Source: Punica granatum (Eukaryota > Streptophyta > Magnoliopsida > Myrtales > Lythraceae). Taken from it: a stretch of 64,000 nt of DNA. The notes under the pieces are model-generated. The model had not been told where the DNA came from and searched no databases. It saw only the letters and a list, made by a program, of their open reading frames with translations. Within the stretch, counting starts at the first letter, position 1. Every line of letters starts with the position of its first letter. Shown here one piece after another: positions 23,373 through 33,959 of the stretch. The position numbers and the translations under genes are program-made. Location of the stretch: contig NW_022204322.1 in the NCBI RefSeq assembly GCF_007655135.1, forward strand, positions 1 to 64,000, read 5' to 3'.

Positions 23373-23937
23373 TCATGCTGCCTGTCTCTATGCCCAATAT
23401 CTACAATTATGAGAATATATCACTATAGCACATAAACTTATTTCTTCAGTATAAGCGAAATCTCATTACTACCAAGGACAAAACCCATTCTTAGTACAAT
23501 GCTAATGCTAAAGTTATAAAGAGCACATAAGTATATTTATCATAAGATGGAAGACTGCTTTACAGTACAATAAATTGAATAAGTGAGATAGAATAAATTT
23601 AAGTAATTATGACTTGATTTTTGATCATTTACTTTCATTTTCACATAATTTACTTAAAGTATGAGTAAATTTCCTTATAGTTTTGTCAAATGTATTGGTA
23701 TGTATGAAAGTACAGACCACAACTTTGAAAAATTACATCATAAAATTCAAATTGGCATAACCCCAAATAGAAAGTCGAGCATATGAGTGACAAGACATCA
23801 AACAAACGGGAGATTAACCATTCTCTTCGCACCTCTTCTTGTTCCTCCCGTATTTTCTTTCTTTATTTGAGAACTCTGGTTTTCTTCTTCACCTTTCTTG
23901 TTGAATAGCATTCCTTAATTTTCTTGGCCTATGTGGT

Positions 23938-24701
23938 GTAATCGACCCAAGTAGGATCTTCATGTGCCTCTATTTTGCCTTATGACTCATTTGCTTACGC
24001 CACATTGCAGTATTCTCTTTCATTTCAGCCTCATAATCTTCGACCCAAGTAGCATAAATTTGAACAATGGCGGAAGCAACTCTTGAAGTCTTAGCAACTA
24101 CTTGACAGTCAGCCTTAGAAACATCAAATATAACTTTTGAAGCTTTAGTGTGAAGCTCCCTTAGGACCTAAGAACTTCAAAACATTTTATCAACTCAAAG
24201 TTCATTCTTAATTGATAATTTTTTAGCGTGTGATATAAAGAAAAAAATTCCATAATTGCACGGAACAGTCGCAAATAATAGAAATCATTCTGATACTCAG
24301 TGAATAAACATCACGGGTGTAATGATTGTAATGACCTCCCATAAAGGGGCAAATAGGAAAGATAAATTATGTTGTATTTTCTTTGAATGCCTACTCTTGT
24401 GAAGTCAAAGTTGCAATTCTTACCTGCATCATAATTCATAAGAACAGTTTTGCCACGCAATAACATGTCATAAAGAAGATCAAAAATATAATTTATTCAA
24501 ATGTTGATAAAGTGCGCTGGACCAACACCAGGAGAAAAGGAAACTCCAATTTAATGTTATATCCTTTCCCTTTCGTAGAAATATAACCTGGTCCGAAGGC
24601 AACCAGGTTGTGTTTCTCGTGAAGTATGCTTCGCAAATCGCTGGGCGACACGTGTCGGGTATCTTCTCGACCACGCATGATGCACTTGTAGTATGGGGGC
24701 A
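23938..24701. other. Unassigned stretch in unit C
   Basis: This stretch has no recognisable gene and no partner elsewhere in the window. Several short ORFs exist on the minus strand near 24480-24760, without family resemblance. Confidence 0.3.
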
Positions 24702-25140
24702 CATTACAAAAAAAGGGGATCTTTGCCAACCCTTTTTTGCGGTCAAGAAAAGGTTCATGACCCTTTCAGAAGGGTAGGCAGTGACCTGGTTGGGATAGGC
24801 CTAGCGACCCATTTTTTGGGTTGGGAAAAAGAAGTCAAGAAAGGCCTCACTGTGCCTACCGACATGTGGGTCGGCCCAAAACCCCCTCTGTGGCGACCCC
24901 AAGGAAAGGATTGCCAGAGGTAGGCTTGGGCCGACCCACATGTCGGTCGGCCCAGCATAAGGTATGTCGACCCTTATGAGAGTTGGCATTGCCTAGTCTT
25001 CCCAACCCTTATAAAAGGGTTGATAAAAGTCATTTCTTGGCCGAGGTTCATGAGGGTTAGGACAAGAGCCACCTATAATGACCCTTTTTATAGAGTCTTG
25101 GTGGGTCTGTCGTTCCCGACCCCGACGGCACAAACATATC
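24702..25140. mobile_element. CACTA-like terminus with subterminal repeats (unit C)
   Basis: It begins CACATTACAAAAAAAGGGG, a near match to a CACTACAAGAAAAGGGG-type end. It then carries many inverted and direct copies of GGTCGGCCCAA and CGACCC. It ends near 25140 before sequence shared with unit A. No coding sequence is seen. Confidence 0.5.
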
Positions 25141-25435
25141 TAGGGCAGCAAATTGGAGCTCCCTCTTTTCTGACAACTAGTTATTAGTGAGTTATCAGTC
25201 AGTGAGGCAAGTAGATTGGCACTTTCTAACAACTAGTTGTTAGCTTGTTATCAGAGCATGAGAAGTCAAATCAGTATTCAGTAGTTGCGAATGCAAAAAT
25301 ATGGTTATACCATAAATACTTGATAACGACATTTATATACGCCCAAAGTAATATTACATAATTATTTAAGAACCCATTCATATTACATGACCCCAGCAAA
25401 GGCCGATGGCCTCGTAAGGTCCATGAACTGCCCAA

Positions 25436-25558
25436 GTTTCGGCTGCTCCGAGGCAAATTCTTCTATGACATGCTTCTAGAGGACAACTCTCTCTGCAACA
25501 GAAGGATCAGCAAAGACCATGAACCCAAACCCACGGGCGCGATCGGTGGCTTGATCTT
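25436..25558 (-). pseudogene. RRM-domain exon fragment (unit C), degraded
   Basis: The minus strand reads RARGFGFMVFADPSVAERVVL, then a stop where unit A has lysine, then KHVIEEFASEQ. Here the RNP1 motif keeps its normal GFGF. The upstream half of the RRM is missing because copia sequence begins at about 25559. Confidence 0.65.
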
Positions 25559-25591
25559 TCTATTAGAATATATTTCGAAGATTCTCATCCT

Positions 25592-25860
25592 TGTTATATT
25601 AGAATATATTTAGGGGATTCTTACCCTTATTAAGAGATACACATACCATGTACATGAATTTACCATGTAATCTCGAGATTTTAAATATACCACCAGCCAA
25701 CCCAATTTGGTTAAGGCATTGACCATTCACATGGTAGCAGAGCTCCAATACAATTCAAATTAGTTTGCCCAAAATCTTCTCTCAGTCACCTCATCTCTCA
25801 TGGCATCAGAAGAAGAAAACGTCAACTCCAACTCTCCTCCTTCCCAAAATCTTCAATGCC
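25592..25860 (+). mobile_element. Ty1/copia fragment: short LTR, primer site and gag start
   Basis: A TG..CA stretch of about 140 bp (25592-25731) is followed by TGGTAGCAGAGC, one base away from the initiator-tRNA-Met primer site TGGTATCAGAGC used by plant copia elements. An ATG at 25800 opens MASEEENVNSNSPPS, a serine/asparagine-rich start like copia gag. The element stops abruptly near 25860, so most of it is gone. Confidence 0.6.
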
Positions 25861-26180
25861 AAGGATTGAAGTGAGGACCTCTTGGTTTCGGGGTCAACGC
25901 TTTATGCCTCTGCACTAGGATCCCTTGATCATCATTTTTTTGACTATTTCCGTAATGTGCCTTTGTCACTTTGCTAAAATTTTTAGGAGTTGATACATAA
26001 ACTTCGGCAAATTGTCTTGTTGTTTGGATAATAAGTTATGATGTTGCATCTCCATATAAGTTTGTTACTTTCGATTCATTGTTTCTTTCTTTCTCTTTCG
26101 TTAGAGGCGCATATAAATTCATGCGAAATTAATAGAATTTCCGTAAGGCTTTGGTGGTTGGCCTTTAAGAGTCACAAGGG
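25861..26180. other. Unassigned stretch before the L1 element
   Basis: No gene is recognised. It may include a truncated L1 5' region or former copia flank. Confidence 0.3.
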
Positions 26181-27489
26181 AGCAATGATAGTCATAAGTT
26201 GGAACTGCCAAGGAACTGAACCTGCCTTGACAGTTCAAGCTTTAAAAGGTCTGGTTAAGAAATATAGACATGGCTTGATCTTCTTAATGAAAACAAAAGA
26301 ATAACAAGACGAAGGTGGATAACTTGAGGAGATCTCTTGGCTTTAAACAATATGTCGATCCTGTTGGAATAAGTGGTGGCCTTGCTCTCAGGATACTAGT
26401 GTTGACTTTTTCAAAGAAGGAAACGAGGGAAGGATTACTTGGGCAGACGCTGATAGCGATTTTAAGAAAAGGCAAGATAATTGGAATAATCTGAGGTCTA
26501 TGGTGAAGACTAATATTGGTCATATCCTTGGTTGATATGTGGGGGATTTTAATGAGATCTTAGATTAACATGGGAAAGGAGGTGGAAGGATGAAAAACAG
26601 AAAGAACATAAATTCTTTTCGAAGATTAATAAATGATCTAGGACTTTAGGATGGTCGTTTTCATGGTCCAAATACACCCCGCTGTAATAAGAGGTCTGGT
26701 GATGGTAAGGATGAAAGAAAGGATTGATAGGGCTTTGGTTTCTACTGAATGGAGGGATGTTTTTCCTAAAATGCAGATTGTCCATGAACCTATCGTTGGA
26801 TTGATTGGGAGGATATTAAGGGGAAGAAGAGGTTTAGGTTTGAAAGCGTGTGGGTTACTAGTGAAGAATGCAGAGAAGAAGTGGAGAAATCCTGGGAAAA
26901 CTCTAACTTTGAAAGATTGGATAGAGTGGATAAAGATTTTGATTGAATGAAGAAAGAACCTAGTAATATGGAGCAAAATATTTTCCCTAATAATGTCAAA
27001 AGAATTGAGGAATTAAAAGCTAAATCAGCTGAGGAGATGAATAAAGACACTGATGAGGACAATGAGGAATTCGAGGATCAGGTAGCATGTGAGATGGCTA
27101 AACTTTGGACCAAAGAGGAGTCATATTGGAATCAAAGAGCTCGCCGTAATTGGTTACTGGCTGGAGATACGAAGACAAAGGTTTTTTCCTTCAGACTACA
27201 TTGGTTAGAAGAGAGAAGAATAAGATTTTTAGAATTCAGGATATGGAAGGAAATTGGATGGAGAATGAGGAAGAAATTTTAGGAAGCTTTGGTAGGTATT
27301 TTCAGGACTTGTTTAAATCTGAGTATGCTGAAACTGAAGATGTAGTCCTTAGGCATGTAGTGATGTCAATAAATCCTTAGCTGCTAGGGTTACTGCAGAT
27401 GAGGTTAGAGAAGCTGTGTTCCAACTTGGTGCCACTGAGGCCCCTGGTTCAGATTGCATTTCTGGAATTTTCTATCAATCTTATTGGAA

Positions 27490-27651
27490 TGTGCATACAA
27501 TTTGTGAATAGTTCACAAGGTCTTAGGTTTGAATCCTCCCTTACGAGCTTAAACCTTAGTGAGGCCACCCACACATGTGCATGCACATGGACGGTACATG
27601 AATCTATGGACTTGTGAGGTGTTCATGGGCCTGAGGAGAATAAACTGCTTG

Positions 27652-27655
<4 letters not shown>
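27490..27655 (+). repeat. Possible SINE fragment inside the L1
   Basis: TCTTAGGTTTGAATCC resembles a tRNA B box. The stretch ends in a TA-rich tail (27655-27682). It interrupts L1 reverse-transcriptase sequence. No convincing A box is visible, so it may be 5'-truncated. Confidence 0.4.

Positions 27656-27682
<27 letters not shown>
27655..27682. repeat. TA microsatellite
   Basis: About 14 TA units lie between the SINE-like piece and the opposite-strand L1 tail. Confidence 0.9.
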
Positions 27683-27687
<5 letters not shown>

Positions 27688-28235
27688 ATTTATTTTTTGG
27701 TAAGTTGATCGGAGCAAAGCTCAAACAAAGGGAAATGACAGAAAAGAAAAGATTACGTCAAGCAAAAAGTGGATAAGGAAGCTCCAACAGCGTCGCCAAA
27801 GAGTAGCGAAGTGATAAGGGTAGGAGGGTTGGGGAAAGCGTGGGACCATTGCAATGCTAATCAAGCCATCCAATCCGTGCAAACGTTGCCCTCCCTAAAC
27901 GTGTGATGAACTTCAACTATCCAGCTCCGATTAAGGCCTTGACTGCATCAACAAGGCAAGCAACCTGTGGAGCTCCTCGAGTATTTGACATGATAAGTTT
28001 GTGAACCATCTCCGACTCAACCTACAAGATGATTTTCCTATGCCCAAGGTTCCAAACATGTCTCAGGCCGATAAGGACACCCCATAATTTAGCCACTGAC
28101 GCCGAGAAACCCCTACATTGTAAGCAAAACCACTCAACCAACGTCCGTCACCATCCCGAAGAACCCCTCCTGCACCAGCGAGGCCTGGATTCCCCTTCGA
28201 AGCACCATCTGCACTCAACTCGAGCCAATCATCTC
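27683..28235 (-). mobile_element. 5'-truncated L1 tail with RNase H domain
   Basis: On the minus strand, NSDGASKGNPGLAGAGGVLR and DGRWLSGFAYNVGVS show the start of a plant LINE RNase H (RVT_3-like). DGAS carries the first catalytic aspartate. Frameshifts follow. It lies in the opposite orientation to the surrounding L1, so it is a separate later insertion. The terminal A-rich tail would be at about 27683. Confidence 0.7.
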
Positions 28236-28555
28236 TATTTATTTATTTATTTATTGTAACAGGTGTAATGCCTCCTTTTTGTCAACTTTACTGAGGTTGT
28301 GCTTGTTCCTAAGACTAATAGAAAAACCTGCCCAATTAAGGCCTATAAACCTATGCAATTTTCTATACTAAATTATCTCTAGGATTTTGGTTAACAATTA
28401 GAACCTTTCCTGTCTTCTATTATTTCTCCTCAGCAAAGTGCATGCATGAAAGGAGATTGATCCATGACAACTATGTGGTAGCGCATGAAGCATTTCACTA
28501 TTTGAGAGGAAAGAAACAAGGGAGTGAGGAAGAGTGCTATAAATATAGAGGTTGT

Positions 28556-28938
28556 GGGCGATTATTGTAACGTCTAATAACCTCATAGTACAAAAGAAAA
28601 AAAAAATATTCGCTATTTTGGAGAAAAATTTCCAATTAAGTTTCTGTTGAAAATTTCCAACATATTTCCTAAGGAATTCAGAAGTTATTTTCAAGAAACT
28701 TTCCTTAGAAATTAAAAAAAATAAAAGTATTGTTCAAGGAAATTCCCTCAAAATATTTGATACGCTTTTAATAAAATTTTTTAGGGAAATTTAACCGGAA
28801 GTTTCCCTAAAGTAATAAAAATAATATTATTTTAGAGTTCTTAGTTTGAGATATCAATACTAAGGGTGTAGCCACAGCGATAACAAATAAACCACCCCCA
28901 CCAAAAGATAAACGAAGGAGTTAATGGTTGTCAACAAC
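28556..28938. other. Unassigned insertion within the L1
   Basis: L1 similarity stops after the HEAFHYL region. The stretch is AT-rich, with repeated GGAAATTTCC-like motifs and no coding potential. It may belong to a larger insertion reaching to about 29867 that later received the hAT element. Confidence 0.4.
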
Positions 28939-29489
28939 CATTGTTATCAGAACCGGACCGGACCGGCCGGTTCGACCGGTCGGACCGGGAACCGGCACCA
29001 AGTCCGGTCCGGTCCGGTTCGCCTAAAAACCGAAATGGCAGCTTTGAACCGCTGGACCCATTGAACCGGCCGGTTTTAAGCAAAATTTCATTAAACCGGC
29101 CGGTTCTATGGGTTTCCTATTTAATGTAAAAATTGGTTGGTTGTGTAAGGAATTGAACTCATGACCTCTTGCTTTTCATATTAGCATACTACCAACCAAG
29201 CCACCACCACTTTTTTGTTCTTTTAACTCTACTTTTAAGTACTTATTAAAATAAAATATTTATTTTGAAGTAAGAAATATTAAATATAGATACTTTCTTA
29301 TACTATTGTTATATTTCTTTAAAATCATCATACTTTTATCGTAATTATCATAATTTTTTTAATAATATAAATATTTATTTTATTTTAAATAAACGAGCGG
29401 TCCGACCCATCGAACCCCCGGTTGGACCCATAAACCCATGACCCCGTACCCCTTCCGGTTCATCATCCGGTCCGGTTCTGATAACACTG
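28939..29489. mobile_element. Short hAT-type MITE, 551 bp
   Basis: An exact 8-bp target duplication, TCAACAAC, flanks it at 28931-28938 and 29490-29497. The ends are CATTGTTATCAGAACCGGAC and the complement of CAGTGTTATCAGAACCGGAC, shared with the 1559-bp element at 10438-11996. Internally, the minus strand of about 29127-29215 looks like a tRNA-derived head: TGGCTTGGTTGGTAG (A-box-like) and GAGTTCAATTCC (B-box-like). Confidence 0.85.
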
Positions 29490-29497
29490 TCAACAAC

Positions 29498-29867
29498 CTC
29501 AGCAACATAACCTACAAGCATTCTTTTTTCTTTTTCTTTTTTTCCCTTTTTTTAAAATTTTCTTTGAATTATTAAATAATATTTTTATTCTTGAAAAAAT
29601 AATTTTGATGGAAATTCAAATAGCAAGACTAACACACACCGATCATGACACCTTGAAGACAATATTAAATATACAAATGAATTAGGATGGAATTGATAAT
29701 GTAATCAAAGATTGAGGACAAAATATTATTTTCCAATTAGGATAACCAGGTCAAAAGGGCAGAGTGTCAACTTTTCTATTGAGAACAGAGTGGAGTTTCA
29801 GTTTTTTTCTTTTCTTTTTTAAGAATGGGGTGGATTGTTATTCAATAATACCTCAAGGGAGGGGAGC
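29498..29867. other. Unassigned AT-rich stretch within the L1
   Basis: No coding sequence is seen. L1 reverse-transcriptase text resumes near 29868. Confidence 0.4.
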
Positions 29868-30024
29868 GTAATATACCCAAAACAGAAATAATTGTATCAA
29901 CAAGAGGGATTAGACAAGGAGATCCATTATCTCCTTATCTTTTTCATTCTTGTAGCTGAGGCACTATCTGTTATGATCTCTAATGCTATCTCACAAGGGT
30001 CTTTGAGAGGAAAAAAGATGAAGT

Positions 30025-31847
30025 CACTACTACAGAATTAAGTTCTCCCGGCAGAAATTCGCGGCAGCTGTGAAACTGCCCTTTATTACTTGCATTTTAT
30101 GGCGGTTCCGTGGCGGCTTTACTGCTGCCGGGAAAGAGTTGTAGTGGCGGCAGTTTTTCCCCTTTTAACGGCAGTTCCTGTCCGCCAACAATTGCTTTTA
30201 GAAAAATACAAATTAATTTCATTATTGGTGTCCTCTGTCACGCTCTTACAGAAGGAAATGGTCCCGTCATTTGCTATGGCCGATGGCCATGTTGGCCTCA
30301 CCGGCATCTCCTGACATTCATCGTCTCTCTCCCACTGTCTCTCTAAATTAGAATTGTCCAGTTATTTCAGAGATTGAGTAGAAGGGAGACTAATTATCAA
30401 TTACTGATCAAGAAGCCTACTTTTGCAGGTAGTAGTTTTACATTTTTCCTTGGAATTTTATTTCTAACTTTCTGTGCACTCAATGTGTTCGTGGAATTGA
30501 ATGAATTTTATTACTGATGAATAATAATTTTTTTACATGCTACAACTTCATGCTAGTTCACCAATTCATGTTAGTGGTTCAACTATGATATGATCCTTTT
30601 TCTTTTATAAAGTCATTTATCAAGATTTAATTTCCTTTGTGATTCATTTGTAATAAATCATCTAGATAGATGAATGCAAATAGAATTAAATACCACTTGC
30701 ATTTGAATCCGAATATGAGGTTTGTTATATTGTTTTCTCGAGCACAACTGAGTTGCAGCTGTTGTTTGCCTCAGGAAAATGGCTCTTTAACTGGTGCTGT
30801 TGTTGCTGTCGATGATGTCTTAGGCTTTTTCTAGAGTTCTCTTCTTCTTCTTTTTTTTCCTTCTCTTTTTCATATGTTTGCTTGAATATCTCCCACCTTA
30901 GCTTCTGTTAACTAGCTGCAAAAGTGGAACTTGAATAATAATTTTGTTGATTGCGTTTCTGCAACCCCATTTGAAATATGGAATCCTTTCGTGAAGAGAT
31001 GAGTAATGTTGCTCCGTCAAGATGTATGAGTTCTATGAGTTCGAGACACAAAAATCTTCGAGCAGTGTTAATACGATATATGAGGTAAGATTTTTTTTTT
31101 CCTTTTCTTTTTCTGTATCTTCTTATAACAATTATGATTTGAGGACTTCTTGTGTTATGTAATAGGAAACAAAAAGATTAATGTTAACCCTCATGAAGAA
31201 TTGAACAACGTTGCTTCTGATAAATGAGGTAAGACTTTTGTATTCTTTTTTTGTAATTTAACTTTGTCCATTTCTTTGCAGGACTAAATGGAGTCAAGGT
31301 CTAGGGTTCCGTACTTGGTGTTTAACGGTGCTCTTAAGTGTTAGTTATACTTTTAACTTTTTCCATTTCTTTGCTCCATGTAGTTGCTGGATGAACAAAT
31401 TAAAAGTAGTTAAGTGTATCTGGATGTATAGCCAAGTTGAAATCATATTAGACATATTTTGGATATTTTGTAAATAATATATCATTTTGTTGTACTAAAT
31501 ATATATCCGAAGAAATTCGGTTTGTTTATGACTGGTTGTAACTATTTATAGCAGTTGATAACTATTGTATGATCCAATAGAAAATTGTTCGAAAGATCAG
31601 CCAGCGTATATTTGCAATTTGATTTTTCTGGGCTCTTACATCTAATGGCAGCCAAAAACTGCTGCGAATACTGCCGCAAAATGTGACATCTTACGGCAAA
31701 AGGAAAACTGCCGTATGAATGTGCAGCCTATGAACTTTCCCGACACCAAACTTGCCGTCAGCTTCCAAAACTGCCGCTAGTGCATCTCGCGGCAGTTTTT
31801 GAGGATTTCGCGGCAGATTAGGTGTTATTAACTGAAATGTCATAGTG
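30025..31847. mobile_element. Non-autonomous CACTA element, 1823 bp
   Basis: It opens CACTACTACAGAATTAAG and ends GACATTTCAGTTAA-type text in reverse (ATGTCATAGTG), with a 3-bp target duplication AGT at 30022-30024 and 31848-31850. Both ends carry GCGGCAGTTT/AACTGCCG subterminal repeats. The L1 frame resumes directly after it. The interior has splice-like and short coding-like pieces, but no transposase I can recognise. Confidence 0.75.
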
Positions 31848-32220
31848 AGTGAAGCTGCCAAGTTGTAGCACATTTCTTTTTTCGCTGATGATTCCATTTT
31901 TTTATGGAAGCCACAAGGAGTAATGAGAGGAGCTAAGGAGAATCCCGGAGATGTACTGCAGAGCTACGGGACAAAAGGTCGATATGGGTAAATCCTCATT
32001 AATCTTCAGCTGCAATACAAAGGAGGAAGTTACAAATCATGGGACAGTTGTTGGACATTGATGTGGGGGCCAAACCAGGTAAATACTTGCGTCTACCTAC
32101 TTAATGGGGAAAATCAAAAGCTGAGGCTTTGAGTTGTATAAAGGGAAAGGTACTTGGGAAGTTTCAAGGATAGAAACAAACCAGTCTTTCTCGAGTAGGA
32201 AGAGAAGTTTGATTAAAACT

Positions 32221-33009
32221 CATATATTATTTACTCTGAAACAATAACTTATATTTTGTGTAATTTTTAAAAGATCGCGCTAGAAATGATACAAAGTGTA
32301 AATATGATTTTTTTGAGTAATTAAACCTAAACTTTATTATATTCTTGCCTATTTTGGAACCGTAGCAACTTGCAACTGAAAAAAAGGTAAAGAAAGAAAC
32401 TCTCGTCTAGAGAAGATATTTTTTGGTGCATACCTTGGTATCTTGAAATTCAACGGACCCTAATTAATTCAGTTTGAATCGGGTCGGCCCGCTAAGACAT
32501 AAAACTCTCTCAATCCAAGAATTTTCTCCATTCCTAAAACTTAAACCCAAGACCTTAATTAAGGGGGATAAGTACCGAACCGTTTGAATTAAGCCTTGTT
32601 GGTTGTCTAGAGAGGATCATGTTCATATCTTATTATGAAGTTCATATGATAGTTGTAACCGAAATATGCGATAATGTCAATGATAAAACAAGCAAAAATA
32701 AACACGAAGTTTCATACAAATATATATTCTGTCGCAACATGTCATTTCAATTAGGATATTCCATCAGCATTTTAATTAATTTTGATGAAATTTACTTCGA
32801 TTGAGATACACAGGTCTTGGGTGTAGTATAACTTCAATCAGTTGTTGGCCATCAGGTTATCGGATGAAAACAGGTTCTCTTTAACCATTCAAAATTGTTT
32901 TATCACAGTGTTATCGGCGTTAATGATATTTTGACATGATTGATGGGATCAAATGACATAATAAAAGGAAATTTGACTCAAATAGGAGCCCTAATGCATA
33001 GCAAGGTGC
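32221..33009. other. Intergenic stretch downstream of the chitinase pseudogene
   Basis: No gene is supported. It contains the SINE at 32428-32605. Confidence 0.5.
32428..32605 (-). repeat. tRNA-derived SINE, family 1, copy 6
   Basis: On the minus strand the head CGGTTCGGTACTTATCCCC and B-box-like GGTCTTGGGTTTAAG precede the AGCGGGCCGACCCGATTC body. It is among the best preserved heads of the family. Confidence 0.65.
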
Positions 33010-33897
33010 TTATACGGCAGCATTGATGGCGTTACTGCATCCATTCTTGTCATCGAAGTACTTGGACCACAGCACCACGCCTCTGTATTTCGACGATCTC
33101 TTGATGGGTGGAAGTATCAAATTCATCAGCTCGTTCGGCCGGGATGTACCCGTCTTCGGCTGCATCTTCACAGGCAAGCGGAGGAGTATCTTCCTAGCCT
33201 TTATGAACGCAGCCCCCTTGTCCCGGGCTCCTAGCAGGGCGTTTTGATAGCCTGGGAAAAAGGAGCATGTAAAACTGCCGTAGAACCGGATCCATACGTA
33301 ATCAAAGAGCCCCGTGCCATAGAGCTTTCATGTTTTCATCGTATGTCAAGATGCCGCACAGGGGGAGACGCCGAGGAGCACCTTATTCCCCTGAGTGCTG
33401 TAACCAGACAGGAAACCTGCCAGGTCGCTGTAGAAGTCTGTGGGAGCACCCGCCTCTAAGGTGAAATCGATACCATCAAGAACGGCCTCCCGCAGGGGGC
33501 GGGAGGACGACTTCCCGCCGAGGTAGCTATTCCACAAATAGTCCGCCATGTTTTTGGCATCGTCTTTGGATGCCAGTGAGTAGTTCCCGTCTGTTGCGCC
33601 ATTGGAGAGGAACACCTTCACGCCCTTACTCTGGCACTCCCGTATGGCTGCTTGGCACCCCGAGGAGGAAGGACCGCAGTGACCAGCAGTGAGGTTGAAC
33701 TCCGGTTTCCGGCCATGGCCAAACTGGTTGAGGAAGGCTATGTTTATTGAAGCATATTTTCTGGTGGCGCAGGCCTCGGACAGGGTTCCCTCATCGCTAT
33801 CTTGGCCCCAGTAGACTCCTAAATCACCTCCATAAGCGGTCTGAAGGAACAACGCGACCATTACGAGGGGGAGGAATAGTGGGGTATTGGTTGCCAT
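33010..33897 (-). pseudogene. Class III chitinase-like (GH18) pseudogene
   Basis: Class III chitinases are secreted hevamine-type GH18 barrels of about 300 residues. The ATG at 33897 opens MATNTPLFLPLVMVALFLQT, a good signal peptide, followed by GDLGVYWGQ and SINIAFLNQFG of the family. The catalytic motif DxxDxDxE reads DGIDFTLE (residues 141-148), so one aspartate is threonine. The frame stops at 33346-33348 after LLGVSPCAAS and again at 33328-33330. It then recovers GLFDYVW, ILPPIKRSSKY and VLWSKYFDDKNG, ending at 33010. Between the stops another frame reads GILTYDENMKAL, so two opposing small indels explain the break. The truncated product of about 184 residues would lack a third of the barrel. 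Sequencing error is possible. Confidence 0.8.
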
Positions 33898-33945
33898 CTT
33901 TTGTATCGCAAGCGATCGACTGATCAATCAGATGAATTTGGGTCA

Positions 33946-33954
33946 ATTTATAAA
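33946..33954 (-). promoter_or_regulatory. Putative TATA box of the chitinase-like gene
   Basis: On the minus strand TTTATAAAT lies about 50 bp before the ATG at 33897, leaving a short leader. This spacing also argues for that ATG. Confidence 0.45.
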
Positions 33955-33959
33955 GTTCC

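Larger units (their letters stand above)
22806..25558. repeat. Partial duplication unit C
   Basis: Positions 22806-23937 repeat 19330-20455 of unit B, and 24700-25558 repeat about 7010-7640 of unit A, ending in the RRM exon fragment. The stretch 23938-24696 has no counterpart elsewhere in the window. C may be a third unit that lost its front, or the tail of unit B pushed away by the gypsy remnant. Position 25559 marks an abrupt break where copia sequence begins. Confidence 0.7.
26181..32220 (+). mobile_element. L1-type LINE broken by nested insertions
   Basis: Pieces of one ORF2 can be followed in order on the plus strand. Endonuclease: ISWNCQG at about 26198, GDFNEIL at about 26540, and RIDRALVSTEWRDVFP at about 26720. 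Linker: YWNQRARRNWLLAGD at about 27130. Reverse transcriptase: EAPGSDCISGIFYQSYW at about 27440, TEVVLVPK at about 28295, IISPQQSA at about 28420, RLIHDN and VAHEAFHYL at about 28460, RQGDPLSPYLF at about 29910, and FADDS at about 31880. The final recognisable part is near LLSRVGRE at about 32195. Insertions sit at 27490-28262, about 28556-29867 and 30025-31847. Frameshifts and stops are frequent. Confidence 0.85.

Noticed and set aside
33346..33927. Longer chitinase frame starting at 33927
   Set aside because: That position is TTG rather than ATG; the ATG at 33897 begins a normal signal peptide and fits the TATA position.
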